Source of the DNA: Craspedostauros australis
Taxonomy: Eukaryota > Bacillariophyta > Bacillariophyceae > Mastogloiales > Achnanthaceae
DNA length: 64,000 bases
Direction of reading: 5' to 3'
Assembly (NCBI GenBank): GCA_026770025.1
Contig: JAMXDE010000004.1
Location: 2,666,001 to 2,730,000, forward strand
Part shown: positions 22,393 through 33,826 of the stretch, in pieces
How positions within the stretch are numbered: position 1 is the stretch's first letter
Layout: the number at the start of each line of letters is the position of its first letter
Notes under the pieces: generated by a model
Seen by the model: only the letters and a program-made list of their open reading frames with translations
Database searches by the model: none
What the model was told of the DNA's origin: nothing
Position numbers and translations under genes: made by a program

Positions 22393-23497
22393 TCACGCAA
22401 GAGTGTAGTCAGCGTCATCAGTCGAGTTGGTGGAAATAAAGTGAGTCTTGGACTCTGCTCGTGTCACTGGCGTCATCTCGCTCGATGGTGAGACTGCACC
22501 GCTCTCTACCATCTCCAAGCGCTGATTCACGGCACCTTCCAGATTGTGCGAGTTCGACGAGAGCCCTTCTGCCAGTTCTTCGCTCCCGCCGCTTGACTGC
22601 GAAATTAGAAAGGTGCGCAGGAAAGGTGCGCAGGAAAGGTGCGTAAGAAGGTAAGTGAGAAACGTGGGTAGGTGTAGAGGATATATGGCATGAGTTGAGG
22701 CATGTATGTGAGTCGATCAACGTGGCTCAGATGAGGCATACACCAACACATACAGAGAACAGTTGGCCGCCTTCTTCATTGCTCACCCAATGACTACTTA
22801 CCCTTTTGCGGTACAATGCCGCAGCGACGACGGCGACCAGAACGGCCGCTGCAAGCAGGTAGTTGGTAGGGTTGAAGATGCCCTCGGATCTCATGGTGTC
22901 CGTCGATCGTGTGGTACCGCCGGATGTGCCCATCTCGGCGCTGCCTCCATTGCTATCTCCATTCGCCACGTAGGCATTGTAGCCATCTTCTCCATTCCCA
23001 CCGTTGCCGTAGACGTAGTTGGCCTGTTCTTCGCAGTCTTCGTCGCCCTCTTCACATTCCACGGCGCTGTATTCGCAGTTGTTCTCAACACCGACGTAGG
23101 ATTGCATGTAGACGCAGTCGCCGTAATAGTCTCCAAGGGTGTCAGCATCGCAACAGCTTGGTGCGCAGGATGTCGTGTCATCCGTGCTCGAGCACAGGGC
23201 CAGGACTTTGCAGATAGGTTTTTTGCTCTCGTGCAAGAGATTGCATTTGGGTGTGGGACAAATCTTGCTTGGTCGTGAACATACTTTTAACGAGTACAGC
23301 ATGTGCGACCAGGAAAAGCGAGACGAGAAGGTCCCCGATGACAACTCCCTACGTTGCTGCGTGGCAGAATTGCTTCGTGATGCTGCGACTGCTGCTGCTG
23401 CGACGTGGGTGGTCGTTGTGCTGGCCAAGCAGAGCATTGCCAGCACCATGATGGCGGAAGTTGTCATGTTCGTTCTGTTGCAGGTTGATGTCATCAT
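22393..23497 (-). CDS. Single-pass secretory membrane protein, paralog A of the L-x-GA-x-N tail family
   Basis: Two exons, 23497-22802 and 22596-22393, joined phase 0 (AAAAGG/GTAAGT, TTCGCAG/TC), encode 299 aa. A signal peptide ('TTSAIMVLAMLCLAST') leads a Cys-rich ectodomain. It starts 'RFSWSHMLYSLKVCSRPSK', followed by about twelve further Cys and an acidic 'CEEGDEDCEE' segment. A Gly/Asn linker and one helix ('NYLLAAAVLVAVVAAALY') come next, then a basic stop-transfer 'RKR'. The second exon encodes the cytosolic tail with 'LEGAVNQRLEMVESGA'. The same ectodomain start and tail motif occur in genes B (24795-25862) and C (31046-32047). Role unknown. Its stop is 172 bp from that of the urea transporter on the other strand. 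Confidence 0.75.
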
Positions 23498-24794
23498 GGT
23501 TGCTGTCTCTCTGTGTGCGCGGTGAGCGAGTGGACTTTGGTTGATGCTCTGTCTTGGGCGGTAGTGTTCTTGTCTTTTCTGTTGCCTCGAAGTTTGTGGG
23601 GATGCATGTTTGTGAGTTGTTACCTCAAAGTTGAATGAGTGGTGGCGTTTGCGTTTGGGCTGGCGTTTGCGTGATGGATGGAGAAGTCGCAGAAAGATGA
23701 AGCTCAGCGCGGTGACTTGAGAGAATGTTGAGTGGTGACCACTCGCATGGATGGCAGTTGGGTTGAATTGCCGGCGCGGAGAGCCTCAAGGGAGAGAGAC
23801 GGTGATAGGAACTGGGCTGTATCCTGTTGTCGTCACATTGTCTTCTTGCGTTGCGTTGCGTTGCGCTTCATTTGCGTTGAGCTGGGTTCGATCAAAGCAA
23901 GCTTTCTTGAATGTCACGGATGGATGTCACGGATGCAACGCACATCGACGTTCTCCTCTCCGCGCCAAGGTGACCCTTCCTCATCTCGACTCCGTTCGCC
24001 TCTCCTTGCCTGGTTGGTTTCCTTCACATCGGTAGTACAAGTTGTCGACTTGTGGACATGTTGTCTTGTTGTGTTTGTATTGCCATCGAAGGAGGTTTCT
24101 CTCTCAAGCCGTTGCAACGCTCCCAACGAGCAGCGAAGGGATGACACTATGGATGCCAACAGGTGACAGCGAAGCTTGGTGCACGTTGTGCCTCATCCAA
24201 CTACGATAGCCAAATTGTGCATTTTGCACCTCCAGCGCCAAACCCATGGTGATTGTCGACGCGCCCGGCGCTCGCCATAAGTACTTTCATGTGTGTTCTT
24301 CGCTGGCTTGCTGACGGTTCGGAAAATTGCAAGCAGTCTTGTTTGTTTCGTGGAGTTGCGTGTCGCAGATGGGGATCCACAAGACCAACATGGCCTCTGT
24401 TTGGCTGTTCTCTCCTTTCCATTTCGCTCTCTCTCTCTGCTTCCGGCTTGGCTTGAAGAGGGATGTTGGTCTTGGTTGAACGGAGGCTCATGCCGATGGT
24501 TGATGTCTGGAACTCTTCTTGTCACAGTGTGATTCATGTGCGTGTGGTCTTCTGATAGACTGCGGAACGGAGCAGAAGCAGAGCCCAAGTATTGTAGCAT
24601 ACTCATCGGATGCATGGTGGGTTATCACTCTCATCTATGGTGTTGTTAATATTGATTTTTCATTCATCACGCTAATTGTTGTCACATCCTTATTCACATG
24701 TTGGCGCGCTTGCTCTGTGTATTCTACTCGTAGTAAAGCACTCGAGTTGCTTCGTTCCATTGCTTGTAGTTACTTGTTGTGTTTGAGGCGAAGC
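23498..24794. other. Intergenic between paralogs A and B
   Basis: These 1.3 kb separate two minus-strand paralogs. GT/CT-rich tracts and a duplicated GTCACGGATG phrase near 23910-23935 are visible. No frame carries a domain. Confidence 0.3.
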
Positions 24795-25862
24795 TCAAAC
24801 ATTGACCGTTCCGTCGACGTCCGTTTGTCTGTAGCCTCCGCCGTTGGTCGGTGAGTTGGGTGACATTCGCGAGAACAGCGTCATTCGCTTGTTGAGGGCT
24901 CCGCGAAGTGGATGCAGTCGCGGTGATCCGGCTGCTCGTGCTCGCTGGTTCCTCCTGCCGAGGACGGCTCCGACGAACATTGACACGACCACGGCAGGCA
25001 GCAGGAACAGCAGCAGGTTGCGTCTACCTCTGCGTGCGCCGTCGCTCCTTGTCCCTTGTCCGCCGTTCAGGAAGTTCCTGCTGCCGCCACCGGAACCTCC
25101 ACCTCCACCGGATCCACCGCCTGATGAGCCTTCGTAGTACGACACGAAGCCTTGGCATTCTGAGTCGCAGCTGCCTGTGGCGGAAGAAACAGAGCCGCTG
25201 CTGGATCCACCTCCACCTCCACCAGAGCCGCCGCCTCCACCAGAGCTGCTGCTACTGCTGCCGCCTGATCCTCCACCTCCAGAACCGCCGCCGCTGCCTC
25301 CGCCCGATCCACCACCTCCGGACCCACTTCCACCAGAACCGCCCCCGGATCCTCCTCCGCCACTACTGCCTCCTCCCGATCCACCACTACCGGAACCTCC
25401 TCCGCCTCCAGAGCCTCCACCCGATCCACCACCAACGGAACCTCCTCCACCTCCAGAGCCTCCGCCACCGGAAGGCACCTTTCCAGCATCAAACTCGCAG
25501 TCATCTCCGTCACACTTGTAGTACTTCCGGCACTGCTCGATCTTGGAGTGCGGCTTGCAGACTGGTGGCGCGCATCCGAAGGGACCGTCGCTGGGGTGCT
25601 TGCACATGCCGACCTTGTACATAATGTTGGTGAAGCTGAAGGAGAGGTTGCGTTGTCGTTGCTGCTGCATCTGCTGAAATTGCAGCTGCTCTTCGATGCT
25701 CATGTCTTCAAACTTGATCGGTTGATGCTCCATGACGTTGACTTCATCGGCCAAGGCATGGTGGATGGCGGCCACGGCCAACAGCATCATGAGGAAGGTG
25801 GTTCGTTGGAACATCATGCTGCTGTTGCTATTGCTGATATTGATGATGTTGTTCCAGTCCAC
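24795..25862 (-). CDS. Single-pass secretory membrane protein with Gly-Ser linker, paralog B
   Basis: Single-exon frame of up to 355 aa. The functional start may be the second Met, before 'MFQRTTFLMMLLAVAAIHH', a signal peptide cleaved near 'ALADE'. An acidic/Gln-rich segment precedes 'LSFSFTNIMYKVGMCKHPSD' and a small Cys cluster (six further Cys to 'CDGDDCEFDAG'). About 110 residues of almost pure Gly/Ser follow, then a short 'CDSECQGFVSYYEG', more Gly/Ser, and a helix 'LLLFLLPAVVVSMFVGAVLG' at about 282-301. The basic tail has 'HPLRGALNKRMTLFSRM', matching paralogs A and C. The Gly-Ser stretch would be a flexible stalk (inference). The repeat is GC-rich (TCCACCTCC-type on the plus strand), so copy number may be assembly-sensitive. 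Confidence 0.78.
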   Translation of the reverse strand: MDWNNIINISNSNSSMMFQRTTFLMMLLAVAAIHHALADEVNVMEHQPIKFEDMSIEEQLQFQQMQQQRQRNLSFSFTNIMYKVGMCKHPSDGPFGCAPPVCKPHSKIEQCRKYYKCDGDDCEFDAGKVPSGGGGSGGGGGSVGGGSGGGSGGGGGSGSGGSGGGSSGGGGSGGGSGGSGSGGGGSGGGSGGGSGGGGSGGSSSSSSGGGGGSGGGGGGSSSGSVSSATGSCDSECQGFVSYYEGSSGGGSGGGGGSGGGSRNFLNGGQGTRSDGARRGRRNLLLFLLPAVVVSMFVGAVLGRRNQRARAAGSPRLHPLRGALNKRMTLFSRMSPNSPTNGGGYRQTDVDGTVNV

Positions 25863-26989
25863 GCTTTGCTGTTTGCTTGCTGGTTTCGTTTGTGTTGATT
25901 GTCGTGTTCTGTTTCGTCGTGCTATCAGACCTTCTGGATTACTACTGCAATTCTAATTGTGATTGCGGATGTCGATGTCAGGTTCGAGGTTGCTCTCTCT
26001 CGTTTGTGTCTTTCAATCTTGTTCAGCGCTCGCGCGTGCAGCAATTTTTGTGGACTGGGTTGTGGCTGTCGCCTTGCAATTCTGCGATGCAACATGAAAC
26101 GCCCGTCTCTTTCTCACTCCGAGAGGCAGAGGGATTTGGGAGAAACCTTCGGTGGCAATCCAGGACTGCGCAACGCTCCCTCGACCAAGACACAGAGATG
26201 GAGAGGCAATGCACACCGTCGTGGAGTACGCAACGACGCCTCTGTCTGGTGCGTTTTTGTCGAGAAGGAGAACTCCGCATCGTCCGTTTGGTCTCTCTGT
26301 GAAGCAAGTGAGAAGTTTGGAGCGTCGCATCACATTTTTGTGAGGTGCGCACAAAAATGTGAGGTGAGTTTTGTTCCTAGCGTTAATTAGTGGGTGTCAA
26401 AATAAATATATTGAATTATGCTATTGAACGATGGGGACAATAACGGTCGGGCTGCCTAAATACGGTCGCTAAAAGCTATCAAGATGTATGTGTGAAGTGT
26501 CACAACTAAGAACAGAAATGTCACAAAACGTGTTTGGACAAACTCAATCGACTTGGTCGTATTGACACTCATGAATGAATGGAGAAATGGGAATGCTTTT
26601 GTGCAACCACAAATCTGGAATCCATTCGACGCGAACGTTGTTGTTGTTGAAGTCATTGTTGGCCTCAGTGGCCACCATCTCAACCAGCGCGCAAGCAGCC
26701 AAAGAGAGGCGGAAGCGAAGAAAGATGCATGCACAGGTGATCATGCTTTGAATCGTATTGCATTCTATCGTATTGCATTGCATGGCGCCGCATTGAATGA
26801 CATTGGTGGCTGTTGCAACTTTGACTTTGTCGGGGCTGTCTCACATTCGTTGATCGAGTGTTTGGATCATCGAGTTCCGGACGTACTTCCGCATGGCATA
26901 TACTCGTACTTCGTACTTAAGTATCGCACAAGCACAAGCACAAGCACACAAAGAGAAGACAAAGAGAGAAACAGAAAGATCGGCTCAAG
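25863..26989. other. Divergent upstream region, paralog B / MFS transporter
   Basis: 1.1 kb shared by two oppositely transcribed genes. The end near the MFS gene has AAGCACAAGCACAAGCAC repeats in its probable leader, like those at 13690. A TGGTTGTTGTTGAAG-type patch is near 26640. No gene is seen. Confidence 0.35.
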
Positions 26990-29076
26990 ATGGCATCGCA
27001 AGAGATTGACGATCGACCGAAAGATGGCGAGGCTGGATCTGCGTCCATCGCAGAGGCAGAGACGGAGCCGTTGCTGACAACGATATTCGGTGTGATGGGG
27101 AACGTTCTGGGTGAGCATATCAATAACGTGCGACTTCGTGAGAGAGACGGTGGCACTTTGCGCATCAGAACAGGGATGGATCCAATGCGATGATCGCACA
27201 ACTTGATTCAGCGTGGACATGACTACGCAGTGCATACGTGGACGTACCTTGATTTTGTGCTCGTGTGATACCAGGTCCCTTTCCAATCTCATCCAAAGAT
27301 GCTCGCTCGCTCTCTTCCGCCTTTCCTTCTTTTCTTCCTTCCGTGATCCGCTTACATTCTAACTTTGCTCACGGCTTCATCTTTCGCATCATCATCATCT
27401 ACATCATCATCAACTAACGCAATACCAACCTTTGACGAACAAACAGAATGGTATGACTTTGCGCTGTTTGGATTCTTTTCCGGTACGTCCATCTATCCTT
27501 GCGTACGCGTATCGACGTTGTGTGCCACACCCCCAGGTGGTGATGATCGAGCCTGTGGTCCAAGCACACTGATCATGGAACGCCCACAGGTATTGTATCA
27601 CAATTGATGTGTGGGGTGCCACTTTCGTCACATGGCTTGTACGTACGCATTCACATAAATTCGTCACCAACAATGACACACTCACACCATCAACAATCGC
27701 ATCAAACAATCACTCCTCATATTATATGAGCAGACATCATCAGCGACGTGTTCTTCCCCGAAGAAGACGAGGATGACGAGCATTCCAACCTCATCAAGAG
27801 TTTTGCCATCTTTGGCAGCGCCTTCCTCATGCGACCCATTGGCGGCATGCTGATCGGTTACGTGGGCGACAAGCACGGACGCAAGCACGCATTGACGCGC
27901 AGCCTGTTTCTCATGGCAATCCCAACCACGTTGATGGGATTGCTGCCGACGTACGATCAGGTGGGAGGTTTGGCCATCGTTTTGCTGGTGCTGTGTCGGT
28001 TGCTGCAGGGTATTTCTGTCGGTGGTCAGCTGCCAGCATCGTTGGTGTACACGGTCGAAAAGAGAGATCCTGCGCACTGGGGGTACTACGGCGCGCTGCC
28101 CATGGTGGCAGCCAACTGCGGGACTTTGTTGGGCAATCTGTGCGGCGCGTTCATGAGAGAGATCTTGACGCAGGAGCAGCTACGAGACTTTGGATGGAGA
28201 CTGCCATTCTTTTCTGGCATCATCATCGCATTCGTCGCATGTTACCTCAGCCGTCATGGCCAGGACGTGCATACCAACGCGAACGTGTACGATTCCGAAA
28301 CGAGCGAGATCAAGAACCCGTTGCGAGCCGCGTTTCGTCGGGAGAATCGGCTGGCCCTGTTCAGCACGTCGCTGGGACCGATGCTGTGGGCTGCGGGATT
28401 CTACCTCACGTACGTGTGGCTTGCCATTTACATGGAGGAGCTGCTGGATCCGTCCGTGACCAACGCCTTCTGGGTGAATGCCTGCAGCCTGTTCTTCGGC
28501 ATGACCTTCATGCTACCCATCGCCGGACATGCCTCGGATCGGCTGGGCCGCATCAGGACCATGACGGTGGCAGCTCTTGCTTTGATGGTGGCGGGTCCGA
28601 TCATGCTCGTCGTCATCGCACGCGGCGGGAGCTTCGCAGCCTTCCTCGCACAATGGTCGGTGGGTGTGATGCTCAGCTTCTTCGGCGCGCCGTTGTGCGC
28701 ATGGTTGGTGGAATCCTTCGACAGCAGCGTGCGATTGACGAGCGCGTCGCTGGGATACGATCTTGCCCACGCCATCGCTGCGGGATACTCTCCCGCGATG
28801 GCCACGGCGTTGTTCAAGGACGTTGGCAAGTACGCGCCCGGCATGTTGTACACCATCTTTGGGTTCTTGTCGTTGGTGGGCATCTACACGAACCACTTTT
28901 GCGGTGGCAAAAATCTGACCGTGGAAGGCGGCGATGCATCGACGACTGGCAGCACCAATCTGAGCAACAACAATGGCATTTCTTCAGCGAATGGGACAGG
29001 CAATGGGGATCTGGAATTGAGCAGCAACAGCAACACTCCTGACGAAAACAATGTTCCGTTGCCACAAATATCCTAG
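26990..29076 (+). CDS. MFS transporter, metabolite:H+ symporter (ProP-like) type
   Basis: Three exons, 26990-27110, 27447-27482 and 27734-29076, encode 499 aa. The 36-bp middle exon is a microexon. It is placed because the joins rebuild 'GNVL-E-WYDFALFGFFS-D-IISDVFFP', the helix-1 signature of this family (both joins phase 1). Further evidence: 'IKSFAIFGSAFLMRPIGGML' and the MFS loop 2-3 motif 'GYVGDKHGRKHALTRSLFL', helix 4 'VLLVLCRLLQGISVGGQLPAS', and twelve predicted helices in all. The C-terminal tail is Asn/Ser-rich. Bacterial relatives move proline/betaine, citrate, ketoglutarate or shikimate with protons (family knowledge). The substrate here is not assignable. The acidic loop 'EEDEDDEHS' after helix 1 replaces the shorter bacterial loop. 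Confidence 0.9.
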
Positions 29077-29389
29077 ATAGGACTATTCATGTCAAGGACA
29101 GTGATCGAACATTGGGCAATGGCAGAACCAGAGTATTCCGTTTCCAAACGAAGCAACGTTGATAATTCAAAATAGGACTTGCATGATTTTAAAGTGTTGA
29201 TTTTGTTGTTGGATTTTGTGTTGTCTTTTCTGATGTGTACGTTTAGCTGCATTGCATCACGCCGTCATCACTGGATGTCGATTTCATTGCAATTGTTTTG
29301 TCGTATAGTACAAGTAGAACACTCGTAGAGTATATAATAGCACTTTGTGGAAGATCACCATGCGGTTCGCAAACGCACTTTGCTTCTCC
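29077..29389. other. Tail-to-tail 3' region, MFS / Rieske-like
   Basis: 313 bp between two convergent stops, AT-rich, with TATATAATAG near 29330. It holds both 3' untranslated regions. Nothing else is seen. Confidence 0.4.
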
Positions 29390-30052
29390 TTACTTCTTCA
29401 AACTGATCATGACGCGTCCGTCTCTCTCTCCGAGCGCGTACACGGGCAAAGGACCGGCCTCCTTATTGGCCGAAAACAGGGACTTGGCGATACCACCAAG
29501 GAGACCCGTCTGTTCTGCCGATTCCAGCTGCTCTCCCGTCGTGAGGCTGTACGTCGACTTGCAGAAATCGCAGCTCAATCGTGGCGCGCCCTTGCTGTCG
29601 TCACTGGCTGGCAGGACTTTGGCCTTCGTCAATGGGATCTTGCACGACGGACACGAGACGCTGAAACAGAACATGTCGTCGTCGTGTTTGAGGACCGACA
29701 CGGCGCCCTGGGGATTGGTGTTGCGATCGACGAGCGGCAGGGCCATCGTCTCGATGAGCCCGATCTTGCCTTCCTCCTTGGGCAGATCCTTGGTCCTGAT
29801 CTTGGGCACGGTGATCCATTCCTTTCCGCTGCCGGCGCTTTGGCCCAGACTGCCCTGTCCTGCGGAGCCCTTGGAGTTGCCGCCGCTGTTGCCCAATTCC
29901 TTTTGGAAGGAGCCGCGTCCGCGCTTCATCATCAACGCAGAACGCTTTGTGGGTGCCGAATACGATGGCATGATGTAGGCATTCGTCATTGCTGGTGCCA
30001 TGACGACGATCTGCGCGCAGATGGTCATGAGGATTGGGCTGATAGACTTCAT
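29390..30052 (-). CDS. Plastid Rieske-like protein with paired CxxC motifs
   Basis: Single exon, 220 aa. The N-terminus 'SPILMTICAQIVVMAPAMTNA' is a signal peptide followed by 'YIMPSYSAPTKRS'. The aromatic residue right after cleavage and the basic Ser/Thr-rich stretch fit a bipartite leader for a complex plastid. Residues about 80-180 have Rieske-fold features: 'WITVPKIRTKDLPKEEGKIG' strand, 'MFCFSVSCPSCKIPLTKAKV', and 'PRLSCDFCKSTYSLTTGE'. A canonical Rieske cluster uses CxH and CxxH. Here both are Cys-only (CPSC, CDFC), so the site may bind zinc or be a modified cluster. Plant PSB33-type thylakoid proteins are also Rieske-like without all ligands (family knowledge), so a photosynthetic role is possible but inferred. 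Confidence 0.75.
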   Translation of the reverse strand: MKSISPILMTICAQIVVMAPAMTNAYIMPSYSAPTKRSALMMKRGRGSFQKELGNSGGNSKGSAGQGSLGQSAGSGKEWITVPKIRTKDLPKEEGKIGLIETMALPLVDRNTNPQGAVSVLKHDDDMFCFSVSCPSCKIPLTKAKVLPASDDSKGAPRLSCDFCKSTYSLTTGEQLESAEQTGLLGGIAKSLFSANKEAGPLPVYALGERDGRVMISLKK

Positions 30053-31045
30053 CTTGATAACTTTGTTCTTCTGCTTCTTCTGGGCTGCTTCTGATTACGA
30101 TTTATGATTGAGCGGGGGTAGACTCGAGCAGAGATCTCTTCGTTTTGCACTCTCCATTCTCCATCCCGCATGCTCTGGTCCCAACATCGTTGCGACAGAA
30201 CACGACAGCATCACCTGATCGTCGCATGACTGTTGCCATGGTGGCGAGTGATGTTGCAGTGTCGATCCTGCGTCATGTTGATGTTGTGGCGTTCTCATTT
30301 CACCACTTCACATCAACAACGTCATCACAAGCAGTCGAGCTATTCGGACACAGTCAGAACAAGTTCTCAAAACACTCTAGCTTTGTGCGGAGATACTAGT
30401 ATACTCCGATGAATGACCATGTGACACTGCAAAACAAGACCTGCTCGGATTCTTGTTGGGTTCCAACTCCTCGATTATCGGTCATCACCAACAGACAACC
30501 GAAAATATCATCGGAGTCAAACAAGATTGGGATGAGCCGGATCTTGTGGATGATAGTTGTCACACACAAGCTCACCCGTTCGATGGCGATCATACCGTCT
30601 AAATAACGTCCCAAGGTACTGTTTGTTGGGTTGACTGCGACGAAAGTTTATGTCACATGGGTCGCCGTTCAAATTCGATCTTGTGGAAGCACGCTTCCCA
30701 CAAATTGGCATGGTGCGGCATTTGAGTTGGTTTCTCCTGTTCTTATGAAGCCTTTCGCCAACACGACCGCCAATTGGGCACGGAAGTCCGCAACGTGTTG
30801 TAACGCGGGAGCACTCTGCCGTACATCACCACACAAACAAGAAAGTGGAAATTAGGAGCATGGGATGAAGAGCACACAATCTACAACCAACAACAATCAA
30901 CAAGACATTCAACAGCCTCGACGAAAACGATATCCGTAACACCAGCTGAAGCATCGACTGGAGCATCAACCGAAGCATCAAGAGGTAGTAAAAGCAACAA
31001 CAGAAGCAATAGTAACACCGCAATAGCAACAGCAATCGAGACAAG
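30053..31045. other. Divergent upstream region, Rieske-like / paralog C
   Basis: About 1 kb between two divergent starts. The right end is an A/C-rich leader with repeated AAGCATCGACTGGAGCATC-like units before the ATG at 31046. No other gene is supported. Confidence 0.35.
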
Positions 31046-32047
31046 ATGAGAACGACAAGCATCCTCCTCCTGATCGCCGCCTTGGCGTTCGCCCAAGCAA
31101 AGGACCCCACCACAGCAGTCGAAAAGAAGGAAGACAGAATACTGTCAGGTACGATTCTAGCACAGCGCAGCGCAGTGTCACGCCACACGACAGTCAAGCA
31201 TGGAACGATGCAGAGCCTGTCATGCATGGGGGTCCACCTTGGGCTTCGATTGATCGGCTGTTTGATGGATAGGTCACCGATGTTGCTTGAGAACTTCTCC
31301 CTAGTCGCAATATCTGACATTCAGTCCGCCCTTTCCCATCTCCTCTCCCGCCATTCCTCGACTTGACTCCACTCTGCTCTCTTCTTTCATATTGCACCTA
31401 TTGCTCGTACTGCGCCTATTGCTGCAGACTACATCCCACCATCAACGCACACGCCAAAGGCACACCCGCCAAAGAACCCAAGCACAACCACAGCAGCAGC
31501 ATCTGGAAGCGGATCAGGATCGGGAAGCGGCGGCGGTTCAGGTAGCGGCGGTTCCGGAGGTGGAAGTGGCTCAGGTAGCGGTGGATCCGGAAGCGGAGGT
31601 GGCTCTGGCAGCGGTGGATCCGGAAGTGGAGGTGGCTCAGGCAGCGGCTCAGGCAGCGGCGGTTCCGGCTCTTCTTTCAGCAGCAGTAGCGGCGGCTCAG
31701 GCAGTGGAAGCGGTGGAAGTGGCTCAGCGAGCAGCGCCACAGGCAGCGATGGAGGCGGCAGTGGCGCCTTCGGAACAAACGGCTCGCGATCGACAGGATT
31801 CAACCAGAACATGCGACGAACGGGACCAATGGTCCTCGTGGGTGCCGCTGTTGCCGTGGGTGCAGCCATCGCTGTCACAGTGCGTACCAAGCAAAAGGTT
31901 ACCTCGAATGATCATCCGCTCAAGGGAGCTCTCAACCGCAGAATCAACCTCTTCTCTTCCATGGCCACGCACGGTTCCGGAAGCAGACCCGCACGCAGAG
32001 ATCAGGAAACAGAAATGGGATACGTCAATGCGAACAACATCGTGTAA
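31046..32047 (+). CDS. Single-pass secretory membrane protein with Gly-Ser linker, paralog C
   Basis: Two exons, 31046-31148 and 31428-32047, joined phase 1 (CTGTCAG/GTACG, GCTGCAG/AC), encode 240 aa. Exon 1 is a signal peptide ('RTTSILLLIAALAFAQA') plus a charged stretch. Exon 2 gives a Pro/Thr segment ('PPSTHTPKAHPPKNPSTTT'), about 85 residues of Gly/Ser repeats, 'FNQNMRRTG', a helix 'PMVLVGAAVAVGAAIAVTV' at about 167-185, and a tail with 'HPLKGALNRRINLFSSM'. The tail is nearly the same as in B and related to A. It lacks the Cys cluster of A and B, so the membrane stem and tail are the conserved core. Single-pass type I topology is predicted; the function is unknown. Confidence 0.75.
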
Positions 32048-32464
32048 ACGGTGTCGCATCATGCGATGCAACGCGATGCACAGCCCCTCTATGTGTCTGT
32101 CTCTCTTGTTGTAAGCATGCCACGCAAGGACATGTCCCACCCTCCTCTACGTTCATCCATCTACTGCTCTGCTTCATTTGAAAGAACAAATCCACCACAA
32201 CACCACATCAATCCATTTCAACGATTGGTCCAATAAACGCAACATCATACTAGCAAACTGTACCATTACTACGACAACACCCGGCGCAGCTTTTGCTCCC
32301 GTACAGCCTTGAACTTGAACCGTGTTTGATTCGGACGCGGCTATTTCTTTGGCGAAACGCGATCCCGCCAACCGAATTTGATTTGTCCAGCGGAGATTCT
32401 CTTTCTGTTGTGGGAACACTCCGACATCTCGCACACAAAACTAGCACATGATCGTTGTTCTCGG
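32048..32464. other. Intergenic between paralog C and MscS gene
   Basis: About 0.4 kb holding the 3' end of paralog C and the promoter of the MscS gene. No gene is seen. Confidence 0.35.
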
Positions 32465-32563
32465 ATGGCTCCAGCAACAAAAGATCCACTCTCTGGCACA
32501 GTGCTCATACTACTCGACACTACCAACATCGACATTGACATCAACATCAACACTCACGCTAAT

Positions 32564-32594
<31 letters not shown>

Positions 32595-33826
32595 CTATGT
32601 CGAGACGCTCTGTATTCGACGCTCAACGCATCATGCCGGCCACATCGGCAGCCGACGAGTTCTGTGAAGCACCACCGGCGACGCAGGATGAGGAAGCGTC
32701 TCCTGCTTTGGCAGGCAACATCCTTCCCTTCTTCAAAACACTCATCTTGGCACCCATGGAGGCCAATCTGATCCTGCAGGAGGTCCTGCGCTTGTGCCAC
32801 TGGGAGGACGTCCTCTTCATCCTCTGCATGGGCTGGCTGCTGCTTCCGTTGGTCGAAACGTTCTACAACCACAGCACTTCGAGCGCTTCGGCGCCATTCC
32901 GACAAACCAGATGCTACCACATCGTCAGTCTCATCGCGCAGATGAGCCAGATCGCTCTCCTGATCTACATCGTCGATATCCTCGACATCGCCAGAGCTGC
33001 CGTCGGCATTTCATTCCGAAGCACCAGGGACATCCCGGTCACCTTCGCCAAACTCGTCTACCTCCTCTGGGCGGCGCGCAAACTAGCGCGCTTCAAGAAT
33101 TACCTCCTCCTCAAATCGACCGACGGCAAGCGCCCGGGCCTCATGCATCTCATCGACCGCATGCTCGATGGCATCATCGCCTGCATCACCCTCTTCTCCG
33201 TCGTCGACGTCCTCGACGTGGAAGGCGCCGGCCTCAAGAGCTTCATCACGTTCGGTTCCGCCGGTACATTGGCATTCACGCTGGCGTCGCAATCGATCGT
33301 CAGCGCCATCGTCAACGGATTCGCATTGAGCGCGTCGAACCGATTCTACGTCGGCGAATTCGTGCGCTTCGGCGACGGCACGTCCGGCACCGTCATGAAG
33401 TTGGGTTGGATGGAGACCATCTTACGCAGCAGCGACAACCTCATCGTCGCCGTGCCCAACACGCAGCTGGCGGGACAGCGCGTCACGAACTTATCGCGCC
33501 ATGATCGCTGTCAGGTCCTGCAGCATTTGCGGTTCGATTACGACGATATGGACAAGCTGCCCGCTCTCGCCGAGACGATCCGTCGCGAGTTGCCCAAGGT
33601 GTGTCCCAACTTGATCATGGATGGATCGCGACCCTTTCGCGTCCTCGTCAGCGATATGTGCGATACGCACGTGGAGTTCATGGTCAATGCGCATTTCGCG
33701 TTGCCGCCGATCGGCGATCTGTACTGGACGAATCGGCAGCAAGTCATCCTCACGATCCATCGGTGTGTGCAGGAGCACGGATTGAAGATCGCCGTGCTGC
33801 GGTTCGGCGGTGTTGCGAAGTCTTGA
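32465..33826 (+). CDS. Mechanosensitive ion channel, MscS family
   Basis: Single exon, 453 aa from the ATG at 32465. A later ATG at 32597 ('MSRRSVFDAQRIMP', 409 aa) is equally possible, because the codons between include an AGC run encoding poly-Ser. Several hydrophobic helices precede the pore helix ('VLFILCMGWLLLPLVETFY', 'QMSQIALLIYIVDILDIA'). The MscS pore and beta domain are clear: 'FITFGSAGTLAFTLASQSIV', 'SAIVNGFALSASNRFYVGEF', then 'GTVMKLGWMETILRSSDN' and 'AVPNTQLAGQRVTNLSR'. A C-terminal alpha/beta domain follows. The pore helix has the Gly/Ala spacing of the family. In algae such channels release osmolytes or ions in plastid, internal or plasma membranes; location here is not shown. 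Confidence 0.92.
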
